Part shown: piece after piece, positions 18,730 to 26,660 of the stretch
Position numbering within the stretch: the first letter of the stretch is position 1
Layout of the letters: every line of letters starts with the position of its first letter
Source of the DNA: Pararhizobium gei
GTDB lineage: Bacteria > Pseudomonadota > Alphaproteobacteria > Rhizobiales > Rhizobiaceae
Length of the DNA stretch: 64,000 nucleotides
NCBI RefSeq assembly: GCF_029223885.1
Contig: NZ_CP119410.1
Span: forward strand, 1 to 64,000
Direction: 5' to 3'
Translations under genes and position numbers: made by a program
The notes under the pieces: generated by a model
What the model was told of the DNA's origin: nothing
The model's database searches: none
What the model saw: only the letters and a program-made list of their open reading frames with translations

Positions 18730-19194
18730 ATGAAACACCTCGGTTCCTCAGCGGTTCTGGTGATGACGATCGTCGGCGTCCTGGTCGTCGTCGCTCTGGT
18801 CTTTTCAACCGGTCTCGGCGCTGTCGGCCGATATCTCGGCCTTTCGGGCATTACCTGGTCATTCGAAATGGTCAGTATTCTCTTTTTGTGGACGACGGCC
18901 ATCGGGGCCGTTCTCTCCGAGGTTGCCGGCGAGAATGTCTCCATCGACGGGAATACCTCGACAAGCGGACGTAGCCGGTGGTTTCGTATTTATCACAACT
19001 TCATTCTATTGAGCGTTGCGGCGGCCTTTCTGTGGAGCGGCACGGCCATGCTTGGACGGACTGGCTTCGTTCCCACGCCGGTCATGCGGGTGCCGAGCTG
19101 GGCGGTTCAAAGCATCATCGTCTTCATGGGGGCGACGCTGGCCGTAATCGCGACTGCGCGCATCGTTTCGGCTTTCCGGGAGCGCGCTCAATGA
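18730..19194 (+). CDS. dctQ: TRAP transporter small permease (DctQ type)
   Basis: Four-helix small membrane subunit, 154 aa from the ATG at 18730, where GGAAG stands just upstream. The ATG at 18718 is possible but lacks a ribosome site. Hydrophobic spans start at VLVMTIVGVLVVVALVFSTG, MVSILFLWTTAIGAVLSEVAG, NFILLSVAAAFLWSG and IIVFMGATLAVIATA. It overlaps the large permease by 4 bases. Confidence 0.88.
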   Translation: MKHLGSSAVLVMTIVGVLVVVALVFSTGLGAVGRYLGLSGITWSFEMVSILFLWTTAIGAVLSEVAGENVSIDGNTSTSGRSRWFRIYHNFILLSVAAAFLWSGTAMLGRTGFVPTPVMRVPSWAVQSIIVFMGATLAVIATARIVSAFRERAQ

Positions 19195-20477
19195 CACTTC
19201 TGGTTCTCTTCGGAGTTTTCGCGGTGACCCTCTACACCGGCGTGCCGGTCGCCTGGTCGATCGCTGTTTCCACGCTTGTCGTCATCTTCTCCGGGTTGGT
19301 TCCGCTGCCTCCGTCCTGGTTTGCACAACAGGTCTATATGGGTGCCGATTCCATTTCGCTGGCATCCATCCCGTTGTTTCTCGTTGCAGGCGGCATCATG
19401 AACGAGGGTGGCCTGACACGCCGCATCATCGATCTTGCCAATGACATGTTCGGGTGGGTAAGAGGCGGACTGGGCGTCGTCAACGTCGCAACCTGCATGG
19501 TCTATGGAGGCATAACGGGCTCTGCCACAGCTGACACCGGTGCCGTCGGCGCCATCATGATCCCGGCCATGGCCGAACGCGGCTATCCCAGGGATTTCTC
19601 GGCAGCCGTTACCGCCGCCGCCGGTACGCTCGGCATTATTCTGCCGCCAAGCGTCGTCATGATCATGTACGGGGTCATAACGGATACGTCCATCGGCGGG
19701 CTCTTTGCAGCCGGCATCATTCCCGGTCTTATGCTGGCCGTCACGTTTGGGCTCACGGCCTGGTGGATCGGGGTGAAGGAGAATTTTCCGAAGTTGGAGA
19801 CACGACCGACCGTCCGGAGTTTCACCCGGCATCTCTTCCGCGCCCTCCCTGCTTTGATGATGCCCATCGCGGTCCTCAGCTCCATGTTGAGCGGGCTTGC
19901 AACGACGACGGAAGCTGCTTTCGTCGCTGTCGTCTGGGCTCTTTTGGTTGGAGGCATTCTCTACCGGGAAATCACCTGGGCGGGCCTGTGGAAGATCGGA
20001 GTGGAAACGGTGCGGATGACCGGCGCCATCATGATCATCATGGCCGTCTCCGTTCCGTTCTCCTGGATCCTGACGGTCGAGCAGATTCCGCAGTGGACTG
20101 CCGGGCTGCTGCACGCCTGGGGTGCTGGCCCAACGATTACGATCCTGCTGATCCTGGCGCTTTTGACTTTCGTCGGCACGTGGGCGGATCTTGGGCCTTC
20201 ACTGATCATTCTTGCCCCGATCGTTCATCCGATCGGCGTCGAAGCCGGGCTCCAGCCGTACCAGCTCGGCCTGATCTTCACGATGGCGCTTGGCATCGGG
20301 TTGTTCACTCCACCGGTCGGCACCAATATCTTTGTCGTCTGCAATGTCGCAAAGGTGGGGGTAAACGCGGTCACTCGACGGCTCATCCCGTTCTTCATCA
20401 CCAGCAACATCTGCCTTCTGCTCGTCGCCTTCATTCCCGAGACGACGGAATGGCTGCCGCGCTACTTCGGTTTCTAG
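19191..20477 (+). CDS. dctM: TRAP transporter large permease (DctM type)
   Basis: Main 12-helix channel subunit, 428 aa. It starts MTLLVLFGVFAVTLYTGVPV and contains IPLFLVAGGIMNEGG, GGITGSATADTGAVGAIMIP and LGIILPPSVVMIMYG. Near the C-terminus is LFTPPVGTNIFVVCNVA. The start at 19191 gives the family N-terminus and the 4-bp overlap with dctQ. A longer upstream open frame is an artefact of reading through dctQ. Confidence 0.94.
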   Translation: MTLLVLFGVFAVTLYTGVPVAWSIAVSTLVVIFSGLVPLPPSWFAQQVYMGADSISLASIPLFLVAGGIMNEGGLTRRIIDLANDMFGWVRGGLGVVNVATCMVYGGITGSATADTGAVGAIMIPAMAERGYPRDFSAAVTAAAGTLGIILPPSVVMIMYGVITDTSIGGLFAAGIIPGLMLAVTFGLTAWWIGVKENFPKLETRPTVRSFTRHLFRALPALMMPIAVLSSMLSGLATTTEAAFVAVVWALLVGGILYREITWAGLWKIGVETVRMTGAIMIIMAVSVPFSWILTVEQIPQWTAGLLHAWGAGPTITILLILALLTFVGTWADLGPSLIILAPIVHPIGVEAGLQPYQLGLIFTMALGIGLFTPPVGTNIFVVCNVAKVGVNAVTRRLIPFFITSNICLLLVAFIPETTEWLPRYFGF

Positions 20478-20512
20478 GACCGCCAGCGGTTACAACAAAT
20501 GGATACAGGACA

Positions 20513-21748
20513 ATGACGACACATCTGGTCGGAGGGATCTCCAGTGCCGGGCGAGCCCTGCCGCCCTTGGACGGCAAACCGTTCATCACCCGGCGGTCCA
20601 ATGGCGCCTATGTCTGGGACGATGCGCAACGCCGATACATCGACACGGCACTCGGTTTTGGAGCGACCGTGATCGGTCATGCGCATCCACTGGTCGTCGA
20701 GGCGGTAGCGGCCGCCTTGCGCGACGGCCCGATGCCTGCCTTTGCCCATGACGGCGAAGAGGAGGCAGCGCGCATGCTGACGTCCGCGACGCGCCATCTG
20801 TCGCGGGTGATTTTCACGAACACCGGCAGCGAGGCGGTTCACCTTGCCTGCAGGATCGCGCGCGCTGCTACTGGCCGCTCCACCGTCGCCAAAATGGCTG
20901 CCGGTTACGACGGATGGTACGATGACGTTACGCTCGGGCAGGCGGGCTCCGCCGATGCCGCAATGTCCGCGATCGCGAGACCTGTTCGGGACCGCACCAC
21001 CCTATTGCGTTTCAACGATTTTGAAGATGTCGATCAACTGTTTGCGGAAAACGGCGATATTGCCGCCGTTATCCTGGAGCCCATGCTGGCCAATGCGGGA
21101 TGCGTTCCGGCAGCACCCGGATATCTCGCTCATGTCGAAGCGACGGCGCGGCGCCATGGCGCGCTCGTCATTCTCGATGAAGTGCTGATGGGATTTCGCA
21201 CGGGCCTCGGCCTTGCGGGACATGGCATCGGCGTGGAGGCTGATCTGGCCACCGTCGGCAAGGCCATCGGCAGCGGCATCGCTGTCGCTGCAGTCGTCGG
21301 TCGACCCGAGCTCATGGCGCTTGCCGAAGAGGGCGCAGTCAACCGCGCCGGGACTTACAGCGGCAATCCCGTTGCCACCGCATCCGTCATTTCCACGTTC
21401 CAGGTTCTCAAGGATTTGAACTACCCGGCGCTTCTCGCACGAGGCGAGCGCCTGAGACATGGGATACGGACCGCGTTCGCCAAGAATGGTATGACAGTCA
21501 CGACCTCGGGCGAGGGCTCCGTGTTCACGATCTGGTTTGCTGACAGCCCACCGTCAAACTACGCGGAGACGCTGGGGCTGGCAAACGCAGTCATGACGCT
21601 CAAACTTCACGAAACACTTCGTCGACATGGTCTGCTGATCATGCCCTTCGCATTCGGTCGCCTTTATCTTTCGGACGCCCATACCGATGACGTTATCGAC
21701 GCTATGATTGGTATTTTTGAAGAGGCTGCGAGAGATATGGCCGCGTAG
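20513..21748 (+). CDS. Class III aminotransferase / glutamate-1-semialdehyde-mutase-like enzyme
   Basis: PLP enzyme, 411 aa. The cofactor fold shows FTNTGSEAVHLACRIARAATG, ILDEVLMGFRTGLG (Asp contacting the PLP nitrogen) and DLATVGKAIGSGIAVAAVVG (PLP-binding Lys). It resembles glutamate-1-semialdehyde 2,1-aminomutase homologues more than omega-transaminases. It lies between the TRAP permease (35 bp) and aroQ (57 bp) in one operon. An aminotransferase is not part of textbook quinate catabolism, so the imported ligand may be an amino-substituted cyclitol. That is inference. Confidence 0.85.
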   Translation: MTTHLVGGISSAGRALPPLDGKPFITRRSNGAYVWDDAQRRYIDTALGFGATVIGHAHPLVVEAVAAALRDGPMPAFAHDGEEEAARMLTSATRHLSRVIFTNTGSEAVHLACRIARAATGRSTVAKMAAGYDGWYDDVTLGQAGSADAAMSAIARPVRDRTTLLRFNDFEDVDQLFAENGDIAAVILEPMLANAGCVPAAPGYLAHVEATARRHGALVILDEVLMGFRTGLGLAGHGIGVEADLATVGKAIGSGIAVAAVVGRPELMALAEEGAVNRAGTYSGNPVATASVISTFQVLKDLNYPALLARGERLRHGIRTAFAKNGMTVTTSGEGSVFTIWFADSPPSNYAETLGLANAVMTLKLHETLRRHGLLIMPFAFGRLYLSDAHTDDVIDAMIGIFEEAARDMAA

Positions 21749-21805
21749 CGCCGTTGGTCAGTATTCACGACCCGCCGTGACCCCTTGCAATTGAAAGCAA
21801 AGAAC

Positions 21806-22249
21806 ATGAGCCTCATTTACATCCTCAACGGCCCCAACCTCAATCTTCTCGGCAAACGCCAGCCGCATATCTACGGTTATGAGACGCTTGCCGACGTGGA
21901 GGCGGATTGTCGCCGTATTGCCGTGGAGTTGGGACACGACATCAGATTCCATCAAAGCAACCGCGAGTATGAGATCATCGACTGGGTCCATGAGGCTCGC
22001 GAAGACGGGGCTGGAATTGTGATCAATCCCGCTGCATTCACGCATACGTCGGTCGCTATTCTCGATGCCTTGAACGCTTTCGAACCGCCGGTCATCGAAG
22101 TGCATATCTCGAACGTGCACAAGCGAGAAGCCTTTCGTCACCATTCCTTCGTTTCCCATCGCGCCGATGGCGTCATCGCCGGTCTCGGAACCGAAGGCTA
22201 CCAACTGGCTGTGCGCCGAATTGCGAGCCTGATCAAGGTATCCGGCTGA
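21806..22249 (+). CDS. aroQ: 3-dehydroquinate dehydratase, type II
   Basis: Dehydrates 3-dehydroquinate to 3-dehydroshikimate. The 147-aa length is normal for the type II enzyme. It shows [19 protein letters not shown] (catalytic Arg and Tyr), [17 protein letters not shown] and [19 protein letters not shown] (catalytic His). ATG at 21806 gives the family N-terminus, in preference to an upstream TTG. In this operon it is likely catabolic, feeding the QuiC-type dehydratase, rather than serving aromatic amino-acid synthesis. Confidence 0.93.
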   Translation: MSLIYILNGPNLNLLGKRQPHIYGYETLADVEADCRRIAVELGHDIRFHQSNREYEIIDWVHEAREDGAGIVINPAAFTHTSVAILDALNAFEPPVIEVHISNVHKREAFRHHSFVSHRADGVIAGLGTEGYQLAVRRIASLIKVSG

Positions 22250-22254
22250 TAATG

Positions 22255-23112
22255 TCAAAGCTGCTGAAAGTGTGACCGAACGAAACTGGCGACCGTTCGA
22301 ACGGCCGCGCGCGCGCCGTGTGGAACGAGCAGGGCGATCTCAAGGGGTTTCAACGCCGGCAGACCGTCGTCCTGCTCGGTCAGACGGCGGTGTCGTGACG
22401 CGACAACGGAGGCTGGCAACGCGGTAACGGCAGCACCTGCATCCAGCGCTGCCTGGATCGATGGCAAATGTGACGATGTCCACGCTGCACGCCATCCAAT
22501 TCCAGCCTGGGTAAGTGCTTGAACGATATGCGGTCGCGCGCGACAATCCTTCTCCGGGAACAAGGCAAGCGGAAGGGGCCGCTGGCGCTCCGTGTGTCCT
22601 TCCGAAGGGCCGCACCAGATCAGTTGTTCCCGACGAAGCAATTCTCCGATAATCGAATCCGGTGCACGGGTTATGATAGCGAGATTGATAGTGCCGTGTT
22701 CCACCATTGCTTCAAGCGAGCGTGAAAAGTCGCACTGGATCTCGACTTGAATGCGAGGGTTGTCGCGAGAAAATTCTTCGATCAGTGGCTTACCGAAAAG
22801 TTCGATGTAGTCGTCGGGCATTCCCAGACGGACATAGCCGCGCATGGCGCCTGGATCGAGCGCTGCCAATGCCTCGTCCTCGATGGCAATCATGCGGCGC
22901 GCATAGCCGATCAGAATCTCGCCGGTTTCAGTCAGGTGCACGCCGCGCCTTGTCCTGTCGAAGAGCTTTCTCCCGACCTGATCTTCAAAACGTGCGATAA
23001 GGAGGCTGACGGTCGCTTGTGACTTGCCGATTCGCAATCCAGCGGCCGTGAAACCGCCAGCGTCGGCAACTGCCACGAAGGTCGCGAGCGCATCAGTGTC
23101 AAAGTGTTGCAT
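22255..23112 (-). CDS. LysR-family transcriptional regulator
   Basis: Regulator of 285 aa from the Met at 23112, which starts MQHFDTDALATFVAVADAGGFTAAG. The winged HTH continues with GKSQATVSLLIARFEDQVGRKLFDRTRRGVHLTETG. The effector domain has PDDYIELFGKPLIEEFSRDNPRIQVEI. It converges on aroQ and is the obvious candidate activator of the TRAP/aroQ and quiC units, whose divergent promoters lie in 17412-17636. No clear T-N11-A box could be picked there with confidence. Confidence 0.88.
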   Translation of the reverse strand: MQHFDTDALATFVAVADAGGFTAAGLRIGKSQATVSLLIARFEDQVGRKLFDRTRRGVHLTETGEILIGYARRMIAIEDEALAALDPGAMRGYVRLGMPDDYIELFGKPLIEEFSRDNPRIQVEIQCDFSRSLEAMVEHGTINLAIITRAPDSIIGELLRREQLIWCGPSEGHTERQRPLPLALFPEKDCRARPHIVQALTQAGIGWRAAWTSSHLPSIQAALDAGAAVTALPASVVASRHRRLTEQDDGLPALKPLEIALLVPHGARAAVRTVASFVRSHFQQL

Positions 23113-23273
23113 TATACTGGATCTCGCTAGCGGGCTGACGGTGCTCTGCTGGTTTGAACCACCCCGACTTTGCGGCGAAATAAACATCGCCGCAAAGGTG
23201 GCCAACTGCTGCTACCATTCTCCGTTTTTGTAATGGAGTAAAGTGCCGGTCATTTGGTAGGTGAGATCGTCGC

Positions 23274-24413
23274 TTACCTCTCGTTTATCTGCTTATACAG
23301 CCCGCTCGGCTTGGTTAGATTAATGTGAAACCGATCCCTGAATCGCCGATATCGACGCGTCATTTCAGCGGAGGCATGGCTAAGCTGCTTCTTGATATAG
23401 CGTTCGCCGACTTCGGCAGAGGAGGCAAGGCTTGCGCGGATGGAATGACCGGAGAACTTGAAAGCGCACTCGATCTCGCTGAGATCGCCACATACGCCGG
23501 CGGCCATCGCAGCCCGTTTTATAAGTCGTGCTGTCTCCTTGTCGTTTAGTCGATCGGACCCAGCAGCTTTGCCCTGCCTCGTAACCTGTCAGAAAAGAGG
23601 ACCATGCGCCAGCTTGTCGAACTTGATTCAGATCTTGACCGCAGCGACCGGACAGTTGGCGTCGGACGAGCCGCGAACGACTTCGACCTTACGCCATCCG
23701 GTTTTACCACGCAGGGTGACGAGCATGCCCTTGTTGAGGATTTCAATCCAGCCGCGACCGTCCTCGGTCTGGTTGGCCTTGAGGTCAAGACCGACGATTT
23801 CTGAGCGCAGAAGACCACCGGCAAAACCCATGTGGAGCATGCGCAGTCACACAGGCCGCGCAGTGAACCGCGTCCGAGCGTCTCGATCATGGCGATGATA
23901 TCCTCGGCCATGATCGCTTCCTTCGAACGGGCTGCCTGGCATGGCTGTTGCGGATGCCGGCCATCACAGTGGGAATGTGCCTGTCTTTGCGATCAAGGGT
24001 GAGGCCGCGCTGAGCATAATTCCAGAATAGTAAGGAGAGGCGCCGTTCGATGGTTGAGACGGAGTTGGCCTTTGTGGCCCTGTCTACTGTGCGGGAGGCG
24101 CAGGCCGCGATGTAGAGTTCGCCTGTATTTGGATGCGGGGGAGGGGAGCCAGATTGAACCGCCGGCACCACGCGAAAAAGTGCTTCCAGTCGGCGTAGGC
24201 TTTTCGGGTGTTGACGGAGCTGGCGGCTTCGACATAGCCGCGGGCGCGATCGGCAAGATGAGCTGGCGTCTGATAGTCGCCAACGGGTGAGGGGAGGGGG
24301 CTGTCGCCCGACACCTCCGGTGTGGAAACATCACCCCCAGAAGCCGTGCTGGGAGACGGCGCTGAGGTCTCCTCGACGGGAACATCCGTGTTTTGCTCGA
24401 TGATTTGGGCCAT
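23274..24413 (-). pseudogene. Tyrosine recombinase, multiply frameshifted remnant
   Basis: A once complete integrase is spread over several frames. The N-terminus at 24413 runs through TPAHLADRARGYVEAASSVNTRKAYADWKHFFAWC. It then shifts to GELYIAACASRTVDRATKANSVSTIERRL and later to MLHMGFAGGLLRSEIVGLDL (catalytic Arg). The end is FSGHSIRASLASSAEVGERYIKKQLSHAS and MTRRYRRFRDRF (His, Arg, Tyr region). At least three or four frame changes are needed, so this is true decay, not a single sequencing error. It marks the left border of the defence island. Confidence 0.88.
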
Positions 24414-24431
24414 TTCTATACAAGGAGCATA

Positions 24432-24460
24432 ACGTCCGATAATGCAAGATTATCGGTCGT
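24432..24460. repeat. 29-bp near-perfect inverted repeat upstream of integrase pseudogene
   Basis: The left arm ACGTCCGATAAT (24432-24443) and the right arm ATTATCGGTCGT (24449-24460) are reverse complements except at one position, around a 5-base spacer. Arm length and spacing equal those of the element at 7684, and both share CGATAA...TTATCG. It ends 19 bp upstream of the pseudogene ATG, so it is either a recombination core site or an autoregulatory operator. Confidence 0.6.
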
Positions 24461-24537
24461 TTTATTGCGTTGACGTGTGGTGCGGTTTAAGGCGATATTA
24501 CTGGCTTAAACCGCGCATCAGATTTACAATCCCGCTC

Positions 24538-24939
24538 ATGGATTCGCTCTCGCCCGCCTTCGCCGCTGGTATCGCCCCGAAATCGCTGGATGATCTGACT
24601 CTTGCCGATCCGCCATGGCTTGGCTGCTGGCGCGATCGCCTGGCGCTGAAATCGGCCGCCGTTGCCGTAAAAAAGGTCGGTCGCAACTAGGACGAACACG
24701 CTTTGCGTAATGCGCTTTTGCTCACTGCCGCCGGTGACGATCCTGGACCGGCCGGAAAGCTGTTTTTGGCCACACGAATGTTGACCCGCCGATCCGGGAC
24801 AATCACCACACCCTTCGTTCAGGAGCTTGCCGCGCTGTGGGCCGCCGTCGCCGAACACGTTGAGCTTGGCAACACGGGCGGGGCCAGTTCGGTCGCGCGA
24901 GGACTTTTGGATGGCTTGCTCGATGCGGGGCTCCGCTGA
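24538..24939 (+). pseudogene. DUF1403-family protein, broken by an amber codon and shortened
   Basis: The reading frame starting MDSLSPAFAAGIAPKSLDDL continues TLADPPWLGCWRDRLALKSAAVAVK. This is the characteristic opening of DUF1403 proteins, found on many alphaproteobacterial replicons. A TAG at 24688-24690 interrupts it. The same frame then resumes with ALRNALLLTAAGDDPGPAGKLFLA, the expected next block. After that the sequence collapses to a short tail ending at 24939, so most of the usual 300-residue protein is missing. Function of the family is unknown. Identification is by motif memory only. Confidence 0.6.
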
Positions 24940-25012
24940 TCTAGCCAGACGACAGCAAGCGGCCGATTGCAAACTGTCAGAAAACTGCGTATATTTCTGA
25001 CGGGAGATTGAT

Positions 25013-25606
25013 ATGCAACGGTTGAGCGAACAGATTTTGGCACATGCGGGCGGTTTGCCCGAGGGTACTCCCGTGTCCGCGAAGAGCTTGCTGCACCTCG
25101 GCAATCGGGCTGCGGTGGACCAGGCGCTGTCGCGCCTGGCGGAGCGCGGGCAGTTGATTCGCGCTGGCCGCGGCGTCTATCTGCGTCCCGTGACAAGCCG
25201 ATTCGGCACGCGGTCGCCTTCGGTGGAACAGGCGGTCGAGGCGGTCGCCAGCCAGCGCGGTGAAGTCATCGTGTCCAGTGGTGCCGCGGCCGCCAACACT
25301 CTTGGCCTCACGACACAGGTTCCGGTCCGCTCGGTCTATTTGACCTCGGGCCGCACCCGGAAAATGAACCTCGGCAAGCAGGTGGTCGAACTGCGGCACG
25401 CACCGCGCTGGCAGCTCGCATTGGCCAATCGCCCGGCCGGTGAGGCAGTCCGGGCGCTGGCCTGGCTTGGTCCCGAAAAGGCTGAGGCGGCGCTTTTGGC
25501 TTTGAAGCGCAAACTTCCGCAGACCACCTTCAACGAGCTGGTGGCCGCGGCGCCGCAGCTTCCGACCTGGCTCGCGCGCAGCGTGGGAAAGGCGGCGCAT
25601 GGCTGA
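25013..25606 (+). CDS. abiEi: AbiEi-type antitoxin (DUF6088 family)
   Basis: Antitoxin and transcriptional repressor of a type IV AbiE toxin-antitoxin pair. The 197-aa protein has an N-terminal winged helix (GTPVSAKSLLHLGNRAAVDQALSRLAERGQLIRAGRGVYLRP). A C-terminal domain follows (RSVYLTSGRTRKMNLGKQVVELRHAP). It overlaps the toxin gene by 8 bases, as is typical. AbiE pairs block phage propagation through abortive infection and also stabilise plasmids. ATG at 25013 follows GGGAG. Autoregulation through the 25-kb promoter is likely from family behaviour. Confidence 0.85.
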   Translation: MQRLSEQILAHAGGLPEGTPVSAKSLLHLGNRAAVDQALSRLAERGQLIRAGRGVYLRPVTSRFGTRSPSVEQAVEAVASQRGEVIVSSGAAAANTLGLTTQVPVRSVYLTSGRTRKMNLGKQVVELRHAPRWQLALANRPAGEAVRALAWLGPEKAEAALLALKRKLPQTTFNELVAAAPQLPTWLARSVGKAAHG

Positions 25607-26606
25607 CGCGTTCCTCAGCCTTTCGGCCGCAGATCGCCGCGAAGTCTTGGGCGTCGCGGCGGACCGATCCGGTCGCCCGGCGCACCTCCTCGAAAAAGAT
25701 GCCTGGGTGGTCTGGGCGCTTGCCGTTCTCTATGGCTCGCCCCTGAGCAAGCATCTGGTCTTCAAGGGCGGCACGTCGCTATCGAAAGCCTATGGTGTCA
25801 TCCGTCGATTTTCCGAGGACGTCGACCTCACCTATGACATCCGCGCGCTTGCCCCCGACCTGGTGGGCGACAACGGCGAGGCCCTGCCGAAAACCCGCAG
25901 CGAGGAGAAGCGCTGGTCGAGCGAGGTCCGAAAGCGACTGCCCGAATGGGTGGCGAGCACGGTGCAGCCGGTTGTCGCCGAAGCTCTTGTCAGCGGATCG
26001 CTCGCCGCCGCGATCCGCGTCGAAAACGACAAGCTGTTCATCGACTATGAGGCGACGACGGCTGGCTCGGGTTATGTTGCGCCCATTGTAATGCTCGAAT
26101 TCGGGGCGCGATCGACGGGCGAGCCGGCCAGCTTTCGCGACGTCGTCTGCGATGCTGCCGGCCTGGTCGACGCGGTGGACTTCCCGAGTGCTCGGCCGAG
26201 GGTGATGCATGCGGAGCGGACCTTCTGGGAGAAGGCGACGGCGATCCACGTCTTTTGTCTTCAAGAACGGCTGCGGGGCGATCGCTTCGCGCGGCATTGG
26301 CATGACGTTGCGCGCCTCGATGAAGCCGGCTTCGCGGCCTCAGCCATTGCGGATGGCGATTTGGCGAACGCCGTCGCTCGACACAAGACGATGTTCTTCT
26401 CGGAAAAAGCGGCCGACCGCACGCCGATCGATTACGTAGCCGCGGTCAACGGCGGTCTGCAGCTGGTCCCGGCTGGTGACAGTGCAAAGGCACTAGAGGA
26501 AGATTATGCCCGAATGGTCGAGGACGGCCTTTTTCAGGAGGACGCAGAGCCTTTCCCGGCGCTGATGGAACACTGCGCTGACATCTCGGCGAGAGCGAAC
26601 GCTTAG
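25599..26606 (+). CDS. abiEii: AbiEii-type nucleotidyltransferase toxin
   Basis: Predicted nucleotidyltransferase toxin of 335 aa (DUF1814/AbiEii family). HLVFKGGTSLSKAYGVI near residue 53 is the GGTSL nucleotide-binding motif. RRFSEDVDLTYD carries the metal-binding acidic residues. The FWEKATAIHVFCLQERLRGDRFARHWHD block is also typical of AbiEii. The motifs look intact, so it may be active. It lies immediately upstream of a Gabija-like pair. Confidence 0.88.
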   Translation: MADAFLSLSAADRREVLGVAADRSGRPAHLLEKDAWVVWALAVLYGSPLSKHLVFKGGTSLSKAYGVIRRFSEDVDLTYDIRALAPDLVGDNGEALPKTRSEEKRWSSEVRKRLPEWVASTVQPVVAEALVSGSLAAAIRVENDKLFIDYEATTAGSGYVAPIVMLEFGARSTGEPASFRDVVCDAAGLVDAVDFPSARPRVMHAERTFWEKATAIHVFCLQERLRGDRFARHWHDVARLDEAGFAASAIADGDLANAVARHKTMFFSEKAADRTPIDYVAAVNGGLQLVPAGDSAKALEEDYARMVEDGLFQEDAEPFPALMEHCADISARANA

Positions 26607-26660
26607 GGCCGAATAAGAAAAAAGGGGCTGGGAGGGGATGTTGAATACAGGGGCACAGAC

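Noticed and set aside
19763..20512. N-terminal extension of the aminotransferase frame
   Set aside because: It runs out of frame through dctM. The real start is ATG 20513, which gives a normal family length.
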